Assembly (NCBI GenBank): GCA_949152475.1
Contig: OX424555.1
Coordinates: forward strand, 73,051,499-73,115,498
From: Terebella lapidaria
Lineage: Eukaryota; Annelida; Polychaeta; Terebellida; Terebellidae
Length of the DNA stretch: 64,000 nt
Direction of reading: 5' to 3'
Positions 1-11,847 of the stretch are shown piece after piece. The stretch's first letter is position 1, and every line of letters starts with the position of its first letter. The notes beneath the pieces were generated by a model. That model searched no databases, was not told where the DNA came from, and saw only the letters and a list, made by a program, of their open reading frames with translations. Both the position numbers and the translations under genes were made by a program.

Positions 1-93
1 TGGTGTTTTTGCTGTCAGTCTAAAAGATAGTTTGGCATGCAGCCTTATCCGGTTTAGTGTGTGCTTTTCAAAAGGCAGGTTATTCTATACAAC

Positions 94-600
94 CATATTC
101 GCCGACAGAGTCCTGTCACCCGCCCATTCGCTAGGGTCGATTAGTTCATCTGGCAAGTTCACGCCCAAGAATGACATTTTCCTTCCTTGTACAATTATAT
201 ACAGTGATCCAACCAAAGTATGTTACCCGATCAATATGAGGTTGCGAACGTTCTGAAAGTGCACTGAACGAACCCAATCAGCATTTAATAATGCGGCAAT
301 AACTTCCATCATCACCCACACATTGTACTAAGTCTACTCAGTTTTCCAATAGCATGAAATACTCGATGGGTGTGTCGTGCAATGATTGACTGCAGGGAAA
401 TATATGTAAATATATTATTGGTGGGAGTTTGACATTCCCATACCTCGAGCAACAACTAGTAGTCTAGATCCTCTATTCGGAATAATCACGTGTCTTCGGG
501 TGTTGACTAGGTAGACAGTTGAACAGTTTGGAGAAGCATTTGTTTGCTGATGAACCCTTACGTACTTCCGTGAAACCCCGCAATACGGAGATGAACATCA
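94..600. repeat. Dispersed repeat family A, copy 1
   Basis: This stretch resembles 5285-6220 and 22765-23365. All three share in the same order an ACAGAGTCCTG-like block, an AATGACATTTTC-like block, a GCGTTCTGAAAGT-like block, a GAACCCAATCA block and a final block beginning AGACAGTTGAACAG (here 513-593). The last block has a frame that stays open and keeps similar residues in five places in the window. No protein family is recognised and other frames carry stops, so I treat it as a decayed repeat or gene-family remnant. Confidence 0.6.
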
Positions 601-639
601 AATAGCAGACAAAGATTATGTCTGACCTTATTCCCGACC

Positions 640-868
640 ATGACGTGAATTCTTGATGCTGACCTCCCAAACTGCACGAGCTTTCTCAGACTTAGTGTTG
701 CATACTTACATACGTTCAATACCCGTTTGATTATCCTCAGTGGTTTTGGAATTACAACCACTTGCAATGTCACAAATCGTTGAGAACAGCTGATGACCAT
801 TACATTTTCGACCTTGAGCGATAATAAGGAATTTTAAACGTACGGCTATCGGCCTTACAGCCGATGAT
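640..868 (+). repeat. Dispersed repeat family B, left part (interrupted)
   Basis: Similar to 45450-45610: both have a CTTGATGCTGACCT-like start, a TCAGTGGTTTT-like middle and an AGCTGATGACC plus GCGATAAT end. The matching right part resumes at 2849-2995 and resembles 45660-45780. The family B copy was therefore split by the element at 869-2848. No coding potential recognised. Confidence 0.7.
864..868. repeat. Target-site duplication ATGAT (left)
   Basis: ATGAT directly precedes the CACAGTG tip and is repeated at 2849-2853 directly after the opposite tip. Confidence 0.75.
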
Positions 869-2848
869 CACAGTGCCGAAACCGACTATGGTAGCGCGCA
901 TTACCATAGTCAAAAATGGCGACCGGTATTTGTGGTTCGAATTTGATCGAGCTTAACAACTTAATTGAGAGGCTATTTTGAAGCATTCAGAAGTCTGTGA
1001 TATGAAGTTGATTGTGCTACACATAATTAACCAGAAGAGTTATAAAAAATAGGCTTTTTCTACGAGATATCAGCAATTGAAAATCGTGGCTGACTATGGT
1101 AACGCCCGAGTCCATGGCTACATTGACTATGGTAACGCACAGTGTCGACTATGGTAATGCTTTCACCACTTCTCTGCAAATAATATATATAACACAAGAA
1201 TTGAACAGTAATTTATACGATATTCGCATTATATACTACAGGGTATATATGTCTTTTTCGTGTTACAGTGCAATTTTGTTTTTAAAACTGCACATACTGG
1301 ATGTAGTACCGTGCTGAAACCCATGCTGACACCGTGAGATATAGAACCACTGGGTCGCATGTAATTAAAGCCAATTGCAATGATGAGAATAAGCCTATAG
1401 TCCCGGGTACAAACAGATACTCGGTAATTTGATGACAACAAGATCGAGATGGAGTGAAGACAGTTTGCGGACAATGTTCCAATACATGTAAATATGAAAA
1501 CACTGTCACTTTCCGACGTCACTGCAGCCCTGAATACAGAAACAATTCAGGACAATTAGGGAGCCTCGGACAATAGGGAAAAAACATATACATATTGACA
1601 TATTTTAATAAAATGGGACACTTCTTGCCCCTCGCACATCATTTGAAAGAAAGTTGCCTCAAACTAGGTTCCCTACTCCTCGTACTGCACAGTATATTGA
1701 TCAGAGATATCATGTGATAGACGGATAAAATGACATTCACATGTAGTGTTTAAAAAGTAGATCATGGAGTAACATAGTAAGATATTTGCAGTATAATTGG
1801 GACTGTGGGACCAAAGTCTCGAAGGCCCAGAGTTTGGTCCCACAGTGAGTGCTGACATACCGGTTTTGGTATTTTATACCCAGACAAAAAAATCCATCAC
1901 AACACAATTATTTCCCTTTTTCACACGGTTTGTTCTTGATAAAATAAAATGCCTAGATAGAAAACAAGATGAACGGTGCCACAGGAATGACCCACACACT
2001 CCTTCTGTAACTTCTGTTGTATGATTTAGCCTACATTAATTGTGATCCATGTTTACACGCCAAAAACACCTGTCGGCCTACGGATTCTTTGCGAATCGCT
2101 CTCAAATATCGTCAATTTACATGTGCATGCGACTCCAACCCAGTCGGACCAGTGACGGTCGCGGCGACCAGATCGCATGCGACTGGCGTGCAACAGAGTC
2201 GCTGCGACTGACAGCAGCTTAAATCAAACATTCATTATCTCCCGTTTTTTAAATTCCTCAATATTTCTGACAATTTGATGGGGAAGTGCACAGATTTGTA
2301 AGAAAAATAAAAATTTTGCTTCGTGCCAGACCCTGCTTTTAATCGTAAAATCGTTTCTCATCATGTGTATCATATTTCTGAAATAATAACTTTTATGAAG
2401 TTGCTGACCTGTGTACAGTAATAACATCGCAGATGTTTTTTGACATGGATATGCGATAGAATAACAGATTATTCGAGACTTTTCAACACATACTCCACCC
2501 CTCAAATCATTGTTATGTTGACAATATAATTGTTTTTGTGTACGAAAGACCCATCGCATTACCATAGTGATTGAATTTCCTACAAATCACATTACCATAG
2601 TCTGACATTCGCGTTACCCTAGTCAGGACACAATTGTCAACCCTCCGTTTACACTAATATGTCACCAAGTGACCCATTGCACATAATCGGGATTAATCTA
2701 CATGTATCGATTTCGGTATATTTCGAAGATCCCCTCGATTTATACACGTTGTATGCATATAAATTCACGATCAAATTCGAACCACAAGTGCCTGTCGCCA
2801 TTATTGATTATGGTAATGCGCGTTACCATAGTCGGTTTCGGCACTGTG
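869..2848. mobile_element. Transib/RAG-like inverted-repeat transposon, non-autonomous
   Basis: A 1,980 bp element with 81-bp terminal inverted repeats (869-949 and 2768-2848) that align without gaps at 75 of 81 positions. Both tips read CACAGTG, the consensus heptamer of V(D)J recombination signals and a form of the CACWRTG tip of Transib elements. It is flanked by a direct ATGAT at 864-868 and 2849-2853. A 5-bp duplication is the known size for Transib and ProtoRAG. The related uninterrupted repeat near 45660 has a single GTGAT at this point, which supports the boundaries. No nonamer is apparent at 12 or 23 bp from the heptamer. Inside I find no RAG1- or Transib-like protein; ORFs at 1229-1522 and 2224-2565 (minus) are unrecognised. 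It is probably a non-autonomous derivative. CACTA/Chapaev elements also begin CAC but make shorter duplications. Confidence 0.72.
884..911. repeat. Palindromic sub-terminal motif, left end
   Basis: A near-perfect palindrome made of GACTATGGTAGCGC and its inverse. Three more direct copies of GACTATGGTAAYGC start at 1092, 1125 and 1147. The right end mirrors this, with three inverted copies near 2555, 2590 and 2611 and a palindrome at 2806-2833. The mirror arrangement resembles transposase-binding subterminal arrays; that role is inferred. Confidence 0.7.
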
Positions 2849-3004
2849 ATGATGGGAAGTTGCCCATAAGAAAAATACAACACTAATTGGGAAACATGAT
2901 CATGAACATCAGCCGAGTTATTGAAAGTTTTCGATTTTGATCTTTTTTGTGATCTTGACTTTGTCGATTATGGAAGAGCATTAGGGCCAAGCAACTAAAT
3001 TTTT

Positions 3005-3665
3005 GTTTTCTATTTGTCGACTTACGTATCTCGATAAATCGACTTACTATCTCGATAGTTAGAGATATTATCGCGATAAATCGACTTACTATCTCGATAA
3101 ATCGAATTATTATTTCGATAAATCGACTTACTATCTCGATAAATTGACTTATGTATCTCGATATATCGACTTACGCTTGTAATGAACGGCACGTACCGTC
3201 TTTGCGTGTCGCCAGAAAGCAATGTTACTGTCACGACGGACACGGGCGACATATTTATCGTGCCAATGACTCTGTATGTAATTGTAATTGCCTCTTTCAT
3301 TCTCAATTTAATGCCCCATCAACATAGTTGGTAAGGAGCCAATTGTAATTGCCTCTTTCATTCTCAATTTAATGCCCCATCAACATAGTTGGTAAGGAGC
3401 TTGATATATCGACTTATTATCTCGATAAATCGACTATCTCGATAAATCGACTTACGTATCTCGATAAATCGACTTACGTATCTCGATGAATCGACTTACG
3501 CTTGTAATGAACGGCACGTACCGTCTTTGCGTGTCGCCAGAAAGCAATGTTACTGTCACGACGGACACAGGCGACATATTTATCGTGCCAATGACTCTGT
3601 ATGTAATTGTAATTGCCTCTTTCATTCTCAATTTAATGCCCCATCAACATAGTTGGTAAGGAGCC
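3005..3665. repeat. Minisatellite plus duplicated 170-bp segment
   Basis: A ~20-bp unit resembling TATCTCGATAAATCGACTTA is repeated with variation at 3010-3170 and 3400-3495. Between and after these, a ~165-bp segment beginning TTGTAATGAACGGCACG appears at 3176-3340 and again at 3502-3664, nearly unchanged. Its last ~60 bp are tandemly repeated once more at 3341-3400. The minisatellite and segment therefore duplicated as a block. The ORF on the minus strand here only translates the repeat. Confidence 0.85.
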
Positions 3666-4427
3666 ACTGACAACCTTGGTCGCCGCAGCAATTAGAGTAT
3701 GTACGATAGCACATTGTGTTTGTTATCCTGTTCTATCTACTGTATACATCATGTACATTCTGCAATTGATTCTGAAGCTCATCGAGCGGATTAAATTTGG
3801 CTTGTACGATGATTACTATATATGCATTAGCTTTCAATTCGCTGCAAAGTTTTGCAAGCACAAAGATATGTGCATACATCTCAATTACAATATTTGAGGT
3901 AGACCTGTTACAGCTACAATGTTTCGATATGTGCTTTATAATTACTTGTCATATTCTCACCACATGCTGTTTTTGCTGCATCTATATATGCTTTGCGATT
4001 ATTCGCGCTGATACACCAGTATATGTTCATTTTTTGAATTTGGTAGTCACAATCCAGGGACTATTAATGATAAATATGTTTTCGAAGACCATGTGGTTTT
4101 CCTGGGAGTTTGCAACGTTATGTAGTTCAGTCTCCTGTCATCCTAGTGTAGTAGTTGTCATGCTTTCACAAGCTCAAAATCTAATTTGACGCGACGATTC
4201 ATGGATAACCTTTCAAATAAATGCATTTATCTGTGTGCAATATCACAAATGTTGTTTGATATGTTTTGCAACCCACCAAAGTGTGAGTGGAAAAACTGCA
4301 TACGCGTTTGCCATAGATATATGGTTCAATTCTCACAAGGGAGAATTTATCTTTGTTTTGTGTGATGGATAGTCGAAACGTTTGCAAATAGTTTGGCAGG
4401 CAGCCTAATCCAGGTCAGTGTTTTTTA
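3666..4427. other. No gene recognised
   Basis: Open frames exist (up to 130 codons at 3797-4189 plus) but show no recognisable domain. A short TGGTAGTCACAATCCAGG stretch near 4036 is similar to one near 20418. Confidence 0.5.
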
Positions 4428-5100
4428 GGGTTTCCCTATATGTTATGACTTTATCCTTCCGGTCGGGAGACCACGTTGATACACCTGATTCTCAAGGTCG
4501 GAGCACAAAATGGCTATTTCACTTATTTTCGATTTACAGTTTGGGAATCAATTCTGGACATATAGGAATTCAATTCTATAGGAAATGATATACGCCAAAT
4601 ATTATCATGACCTTGAATTTGACCTAATTGTCAAAATCATAGCACAAATGGCTTATATCTCGTTTATTTTCGGCCTATCGCTTATCAGGAATCAATTGCG
4701 GACGTATAGGAAATGATACATGCCGAATATTTTGATGACCTTGAATTTGACCTTTGACCTCATTTTCAAGGTCAGAGCACAAAATGGTTAATATCTTGCT
4801 TATTATCGACTTTACAGCTTAGGAATCAATTGTGTATAAAGGAATTCATGTGTACCGAATATTTTGATGAGCCTGGATTTTACTTTTGACCTTATTTTCA
4901 AATGTACAGGACAAAATTGCTAACATATCTATTTATTATAGAATTTACAGCTTAGCAATCAATTGTGGACATATAAGAAATGATATATTCTGAATTTGAC
5001 CAGTGATCTTATTTTCAAGGTCACGGGACAAAATGGCTAGTATCTAAAATATAAAACATATATTGTCCAGTAACCTTTCTTAACCTTGGGGCTAATTTTT
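4428..5100. repeat. Satellite-like repeat, copy of 36640-37141
   Basis: About five diverged tandem units of ~120 bp, each containing GACCTTGAATTTGACC, CAAGGTCAGAGCACAAAATG, a CTTATTATCGACTTTACAG-like block and AATCAATTGTGGACATATAGG. The array ends in ATTGTCCAGTAACCT, like the 36264-37117 element. The left end of that element is missing, so this is a truncated or diverged copy. Confidence 0.8.
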
Positions 5101-5284
5101 CACCATGTTGTTCATTCTTATGTTCATGTTGTACCGTATAAATGGAGTAATTGTCGTACTCTCAATGACGCCTTTTTCTTATATTTTACAGTGTTTCATT
5201 ATAGTGGTGTCGTCTGAATAAAGACAAGTACCTCCAACGTGTCTATATATTTTGTTCAACAGGTTTAAAATGTAGCTCATTTCG

Positions 5285-6220
5285 TGGTTCACCGACAGAG
5301 TCCTGTAAACTGTCACCTGCCCAAGGGCTAGGATCTGTTGATTCACCTGACATGGTCATTCCGTGAAAGACATTTTCTCTCTTGGTGCAACTTCATATAT
5401 ACAGCTGGAACAGTGATCCTACCAGTGTATGCTATACCGGATCAGAGTGCGTTGTTTAAGGATAGCGTTCTGAAAGTGTATTCAAACGAACCCAATCAGT
5501 ATTTAATGATGTGGCAATATTTTCCATTATCACCTGGTACACATTATACGCAATTTGCTCGGTTTTTCTCACAAAAAGGGACCCAATAAACTGTCGACAT
5601 GGTACATATGTCGATTTTAAATGCATAAAACATTTTATGGATGTGTCCTGGAATGGATTATGGATGTGAACTTTTATTGAGTTTCTACAATAACCTTTTG
5701 CTTCGTGATTAGTTACCTATGTACTTGTCATATATCTATTTCATGGCGCTTGTTTCGGATTTCTATATTTGTTTCATATCTTGTTTGGCAATTGTGTGCT
5801 AATTCCATCAGGTGTACAGTAGAAACAACTACATTTCACACACTATTTGCCCCTGTTGACGCGATTGAGTCTTGTACAAGCTATTTGGTCGGAATTTGTT
5901 TCTATTGTAAAATGTTGTATTTTACGTTTGCTATTGCCATCATCAAAATCTAGTTGTGTTGTTGGTAGATTGATTTCTTACTGCAATGATTGTCAGCAAA
6001 ATCATGTACTGGATTGCTAGTGAAAGGTTTGTGTTAAATACATTATTGATGTACGTAAGAGATTCCTAACCTCTAGCATCAGCCCCTCTATCTAGAATAA
6101 TTATTCGCCTTCAGATAGTGGCAAGGGAGATCGTTAAACAGTTTGGATACACATTTGTTTGCTTGTGGAGACTTACATGTACATACTTCCATGAATCCCT
6201 GCGACATGGTGATGTACGTG
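5285..6220. repeat. Dispersed repeat family A, copy 2
   Basis: Matches the blocks of the copy at 94-600 in order, with ~350 bp of extra sequence between the GAACCCAATCA block (near 5488) and the terminal block at 6128-6214. A stop interrupts the frame shared with the 22710-22892 ORF. It looks decayed. Confidence 0.6.
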
Positions 6221-7075
6221 TCAGTCACGTCCCAAATAATTATTAAATATAACTACGACCAGGTTTGCAACATTGAGTTGAGAACTAAGTCAGTGGCCAC
6301 TGGATATTGACGATTTTATATGTCCTATTATTGTGAAACGAATCTTTATACTCGTTGTCTTTTTATGACACTTCTGGAATAATAGCAAATCCCAGCCAAA
6401 CATTTATGTCTACAAGTATCCTATTCTATGTCAAGATGTGAATAGATTTTTACCTCGTGTCGCTATCAAACACCTGCATTCAGGCCTGTCACGCAATAAT
6501 GTCATTATCGTGATAAAATTGGGTGGATCCGTTGACAAACTAAGTTACATAATATATTCAATGCAGAACAGTCTCATATTGACAACTGGTTTATCGCGTA
6601 GCATGACATGTTCAAACAATATATGTCAAATTCATATTTCGTCAAATAGGCACATCGAACTGGAACTACGGTTGCATTGTTTGATAAAAAAAAGCCCGAA
6701 TAAAGTCAGGATACTTATTTTTGACAGATGATAGTGAATGCCATGGATTACAGGTTTTTCAACAAGTCAATATCTCGATTATTTATGAAGATAGGACAGT
6801 TTTAGTGGAACATTTTGGTTAAACTTATTGTACCAAAATAACTATGAGTATGCATGACATCACAAGGGTAAAACAAGTTAAATAATGTAATGAAATGTCT
6901 ACATGTACGATGGTAAAATGTGCTGTATTTACCTTGTACCTTGTTTGGGAATAGATATAATCAGTGCTAAATTATCAGAATTGGTTGCCAATGTAACTAT
7001 TTTCGAGATATGTCCCATAGCGTGGTTGCTATGGGTTCAACGCCATCAATATTGATTTAGGTACCAAGAAACTGG
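6221..7075. other. No gene recognised
   Basis: AT-rich unique-looking sequence. The 97-codon ORF at 6438-6731 (plus) has no recognisable motif. Confidence 0.5.
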
Positions 7076-8095
7076 TAGTCCAGTGGCTCAGGGGGTGTAT
7101 GTGTGCATGAGATGTCCCCTAAATTTGACTTCAGATATGTAATTTGGGGCTATTCAGGGAACATAATAATCAGGGTAGACATTTGGTACCCCGGCACTAA
7201 GCGAGAAAATTGACATTTTATACGGGTCCCCTCAAAGTCAATTTCGTTGTTTTCGCGCAATTTATTTAAGGGGGTATAGTTGGTCTTTCGGCCATTGCAT
7301 AATATTCAGTGGATCAATCATCATATATCACATATGAAATGAAAGGTAATTGAATTACCTGTCCAATGATGCTAATATTGCGGTTGCAATAAAAATTCAT
7401 CTCTCTGTAAATAGTTGAATATAAATTTTGTTACCAACTCTGAAGAAACTCGGCCGAAGACCCCTATGGTGACAGGGTTCAGTTATCCCCTGAAATCTCT
7501 CAAATATTCTTCACCTACTAGTATATTTCTATCCACTGGGGGCTTCGAGATTGGAAAGAAAACATTAAAAGAAACAATATAGCCACAAACTTCATGGTAA
7601 CATTTTGTAAACATGTGTAACCCTAAATTGACATTTCGCGATTTTCCTTCCAATTATTTAAGGGGGTATACTTGGTTTATGGGCCACTACATATGTTTTA
7701 ATGTTTTGACAATCTTATGTCATACAGCATATAACAGGAATTTGAATTATCTGTCAAATGATTGTTTATATTTCAGTTGCTATAAAAAATAATCTCTGTA
7801 TAACTGGTTAAATGTAACCTTTGTTTACAACTATGAAGAAACTTTACCCCCATGGTACATCGGTTGAGTTTTCCTTTGGTATATTGCTCACCTAAAGGCA
7901 TATTTGTGTCCACTGAGGTCTTCTAGTTAACAAAAAAGGCATTAGCAGAAGCATTATAGCCCGGAGATCGATGTTAACACTTTGTATATGGGTAACTCTG
8001 AATTGATTTTTTCACAAATTGTACTCAATGGGCTATACTTTGTTTCTGTGCCGCGTAAGTCCATTAGTTGATGTGAAAATGTGGCATATTAGTGG
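7076..8095 (+). repeat. Left arm of long inverted repeat
   Basis: This arm is matched, inverted, by 17235-18262. Both outer ends read TAGTCCAGTGGCTCAGGGGG. Each arm has two related ~400-bp subunits, each with an AGGGGGTATA-TTGGT-like block, a GCTATAAAAATTCATCTCTC-like block and a GAAGAAACT block. The arms are imperfect (scattered substitutions and small indels) and no target duplication is evident outside them. The arms could be ends of one large element or two copies of one repeat in opposite orientation. Confidence 0.8.
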
Positions 8096-9690
8096 AATTC
8101 CTTTGTGGCCTTCAGATTGGGATCTGACATACATCGTTGTACTTGTGGACACCATATAATTCACTGATATGTCGAATCTATATAAATCACATTCTTTTTC
8201 TCTAGCACTGTGATGAAACCATCCTAGATATATAATACCAAAAAGCGGAATTAGTGCATTCGTTAACATATTTCACTGCTAGCCTGTTGGCAAGTTTTTT
8301 TTTGTGGCTTTCAGATAGAGTTTTGATTTATAGTTGCAAAATACACAACAGGAGATCACATTATCTTAGCTTGACCGTCTGATAATAGGACCTTTCCACG
8401 AAAGTTTTCACGATTTTGGCGCCAGCTGCTGGATTGTTTTGTTCTTGCCGTAGTTATATTGTGATAAGTGGAGGTCATCCGTTCCCTGTTTCAATACATT
8501 CACCAAATGAACTTATGCTTTAGTCACAACAAGAATCAACTGCGCCTAGCTCTCCTGTTTCGAACTGACAGCGGTGTCATTACCGGGTCTGCTTTGCTCA
8601 AGTTTGGGAAATGGGATATATGAGTGTCACCTATTCCACCCCTATCCACAGAGTCCTTCCAATCCATGGGGGTGGAGCTCCTATTAAACATAGGATAAGG
8701 ACGTCTGTGTATGATGAAGGGCAACAATTCGTGTCGTTCTCATCATATTCACGTCATATGAGTCACTGAAATATAATGAGCTCATTGAAACTAGTACTGC
8801 ATAATATTAAAGAGCATGAAAACAATTTTTGTTCCACATAATGACTCCATACAGAAAATATTCAAATTTTGAATAAATTTTGTTGGTGTCATGGCAACCA
8901 GAGCCGGAATATGGCCCATAGCAACCACGTTGCTATGGAGATTTTTTTGCTAACCACTGATGATTCCACATTATTCAGACCTCAACTTTTGTTACATTAT
9001 GATCCTTTGTGAAAATGTTAAAAGAAAGTAGCACTTTCACATGTCCTAACAGTTCAATTGTCCATAGCAACCCACCCAACAACTGGTTGCTAAGGGGCGC
9101 TAGCTTTGATTGTGTAGCCTTGACAACATGCTGGCATAACAAAAGACTGACTATGCATTACCACAAAACATATCAGTCTCTATAGGAACCTTCATCTACA
9201 TTATAACCCTTGCATAAATGAGGTTTAGATAGCTAATTATAGTACTTGACTCAAATGACGTCATGAATATCTAATCATAATAATTAATGAGGTCCTGCAA
9301 ATTGCTGATAGATTGGAAAAAAGTAATTCACGAAAATATAAATATCTCAGATTGTGATTGAGATTTCCAAGTTCTGTAAAAACCAAAAAGACCAAGGAAA
9401 CCATCTCCACGGTATAAGAACATAAAAATGATACACTCTAGTTAGACTTTAAAGCATTAATTCTATGGCATTTTTTGAGACAAATAGACCCTTCACTACA
9501 AGACGCAAATTCCGTTCCCAACAACCACCAGCATCCACCCACTATCCAGACCACCTAGCACGCCGCTCATTACGGCATCCCAATTTCCACCTACCTTAAT
9601 TTCACTAACCATCAACACTCCATGCAGATTTCGACACCATATTCACGCCAACCTTCATTTGTTCGTGTTCACGCCAGAATATGCTGGCAT
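8096..9690. other. No gene recognised; fragments of dispersed repeats
   Basis: Includes ATAGCAACCACGTTGCTATGG, an imperfect palindrome near 8917. A stretch near 9240-9400 (TGACGTCATGAATATC region) resembles 18390-18530 in the same orientation. No coding sequence is supported. Confidence 0.5.
9683..9690. repeat. 8-bp target-site duplication GCTGGCAT (left)
   Basis: Identical to 10635-10642 on the other side of the element. Confidence 0.85.
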
Positions 9691-10634
9691 CAGGCCTGGG
9701 GTAATAGTAATATGTAATTGTAATAGTAATAGTAACGATTACATTTTTCCAAGTAATAATAATATAATAGTAATCAGCTTTTCCAACAGAGGATGTAATA
9801 GTAATTGTAATAGTAATATATCTCAATTGTAATATGTAACATCTATTACAATTGCTATTACTTCAGATCATTTACTCAATACCCTTGGCAGGATTATTTG
9901 GGGCTATTCTTTATTAAGGCACTCACTTTGTTCTTGTAGCTGGTCAGACAAACACCAACTATTTCTTTGTAAATGAGGCATTCCACCTCCCCCCTCCCCC
10001 CCCCCCCCTCCTCCCCTTGCCTTGATTAACTATTGGAGGAAGTCATTGCGTAATCAGTTTGATGGCAATAAGTGGCATCAATAGGCAGCCACTGTGTTTG
10101 TCATAGAGTCAATTAAAGAAATCACCACATTAATTGTTTGATGATCTTGTTCGCAACTTCAGAGGTTCAGACTCAAAGAGCAATGTGATCATAAGTACAG
10201 GTGTTGTAAAATGCCATATCAAATCTGATTCGATGATACAGGGCCGGGGTGGAGTTGCCTTAATAATAATCCTTATATTTGAAACCAAACACGCAAAAGT
10301 CCAGCCAACACGGTGTGCGAACGTGTGCTATAGAATGATACACTCATGACTCTGTTGATCATGATAGTCATTAATCTTGTAATCGTTCTCCAATGAATGC
10401 GATGGCAACTTTGTTTTATGAGTATATTAATTGTTGCTGACTTGTGTTGAACAATATCTGTTGTGAACTTTGAATTTGAAAAGTAATAGTAATAGTAATT
10501 GGTGCAAAAGTAATAGTAATATAATAGATTACTTTTCAAAAATAAAGTAATTGTAATAGTAATAGTAATAGGTCAAATTCTGAAGTAATAGTAATATAAT
10601 AGATTACAATTCAAAGTAATTGACCCCAGGCCTG
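9691..10634. mobile_element. hAT-type non-autonomous element with GTAATA-rich ends
   Basis: A 944-bp element bounded by 12-bp terminal inverted repeats beginning CAGGCCTGGGGT, with a perfect 8-bp direct repeat GCTGGCAT on both sides (9683-9690 and 10635-10642). An 8-bp duplication and a CAGG tip are hallmarks of the hAT superfamily. Both ends are packed with GTAATAGTAAT-type short repeats (9701-9860 and 10480-10620). The interior has a C-rich tract near 9987-10016 and no transposase, so it would need a transposase from elsewhere. The ORFs here only translate low-complexity DNA. Confidence 0.85.
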
Positions 10635-10642
10635 GCTGGCAT

Positions 10643-11847
10643 AGGTGTAGACTTATAGATAGCATTTAGAATAAAGATAGTAGCGCTAAATTCGGGTTTG
10701 ATCATTGCCTCCATGCATACACAACTCTAAATAGTCTGCAATCTTTATATCCAGGTGACTGTAGGTGGTGCAAGTTACACCAACATCTTGAAGAACACAT
10801 CAACATTTTTGCCTTCAGATTGACATCAAATCGAGATGGTGTTCAATAGAGTGGGTGGCGTCAATCCATGGTGTTGGGTGTTGTCAATCATGAGCCCTGA
10901 CAATCTGCCCAGAATGGGAATGTCACCAACTATACCAACCATGGTAGAGAGGAAACGACATGAATAGTTATCCTGTCATCAGGCACATGTGTCCGGGGTC
11001 TTTTACTGGAAGCTGCTCCATTCCCATACCTGGTTGCGAGCTGGAATAAGTTCACCACTCATTACATACCACTTCACATCCCCGGGGAAAGACTGAGCTA
11101 TGTGGTTCAACCAGTAGCACAGCAAGGTTGGACCAAAACAGGCAGATTCATCATTGTACATCAAACATATCGGAGAAGAGGGGAGCCAAAGGTAGTTGAA
11201 TCTTTCCGAAGCAAAAGCAGAAGGTTACCTGTTCAATGTCTTGGAATAGGGAACAATGTGTACAAATGTTATTTTACAGCAATACCACTGCAGTAAAAGA
11301 CAGAACATGCAGCAGCTGCCACCAACTTCTTGTGAAACTCATCTCCAGGTATTACTATCATTATATGCAACATATACCTTATACAAGTGCTACAATCAGA
11401 TGGCCAGCCAACAAATAGGGCGATGGCTCCTTTACGTAATTTACGTTTTAGTCGCTAGTGGCGCTTGTGTTCTAGCCGGCAACAGTTCACAACTGCTCTG
11501 AAAAAACATAGTTTGGATAGATACATGAAGATCCTGGCTAACGATACAAGTACTTTTTTTCGCATACTGTAATGCACAAAATCCAAAAAAACTAGACACT
11601 TCCGGTCGCCTACGACCGCTTGGGTGTATCCCCCGTAGCCCTATCATCTCTGTTGCCCCAAATATATCACTGTCAAGTGTGAAAAACTAGAGCATAGGCT
11701 AAAAAAGATTACCAGAGAAATGTTAAATCTCAACAGGTCGAAGGTCGAATTCAAAATCACCACTGAAATCTCTTTATATCATTTCCATTCGACATGTTTG
11801 ATAAAATAACGAAAATACAGATAGATCAATCTTTTCACCTATTTATA
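10643..11847. other. No gene recognised
   Basis: Overlapping short ORFs at 11102-11501 lack recognisable domains. A GTGTATCCCCC-like motif near 11623 is shared with the stretch around 14310. Confidence 0.45.

Noticed and set aside
869-2848. CACTA/Chapaev classification based on the CAC tip
   Set aside because: The duplication supported by the empty site is 5 bp, not 2-4, and the tip is CACAGTG. Kept only as an alternative.
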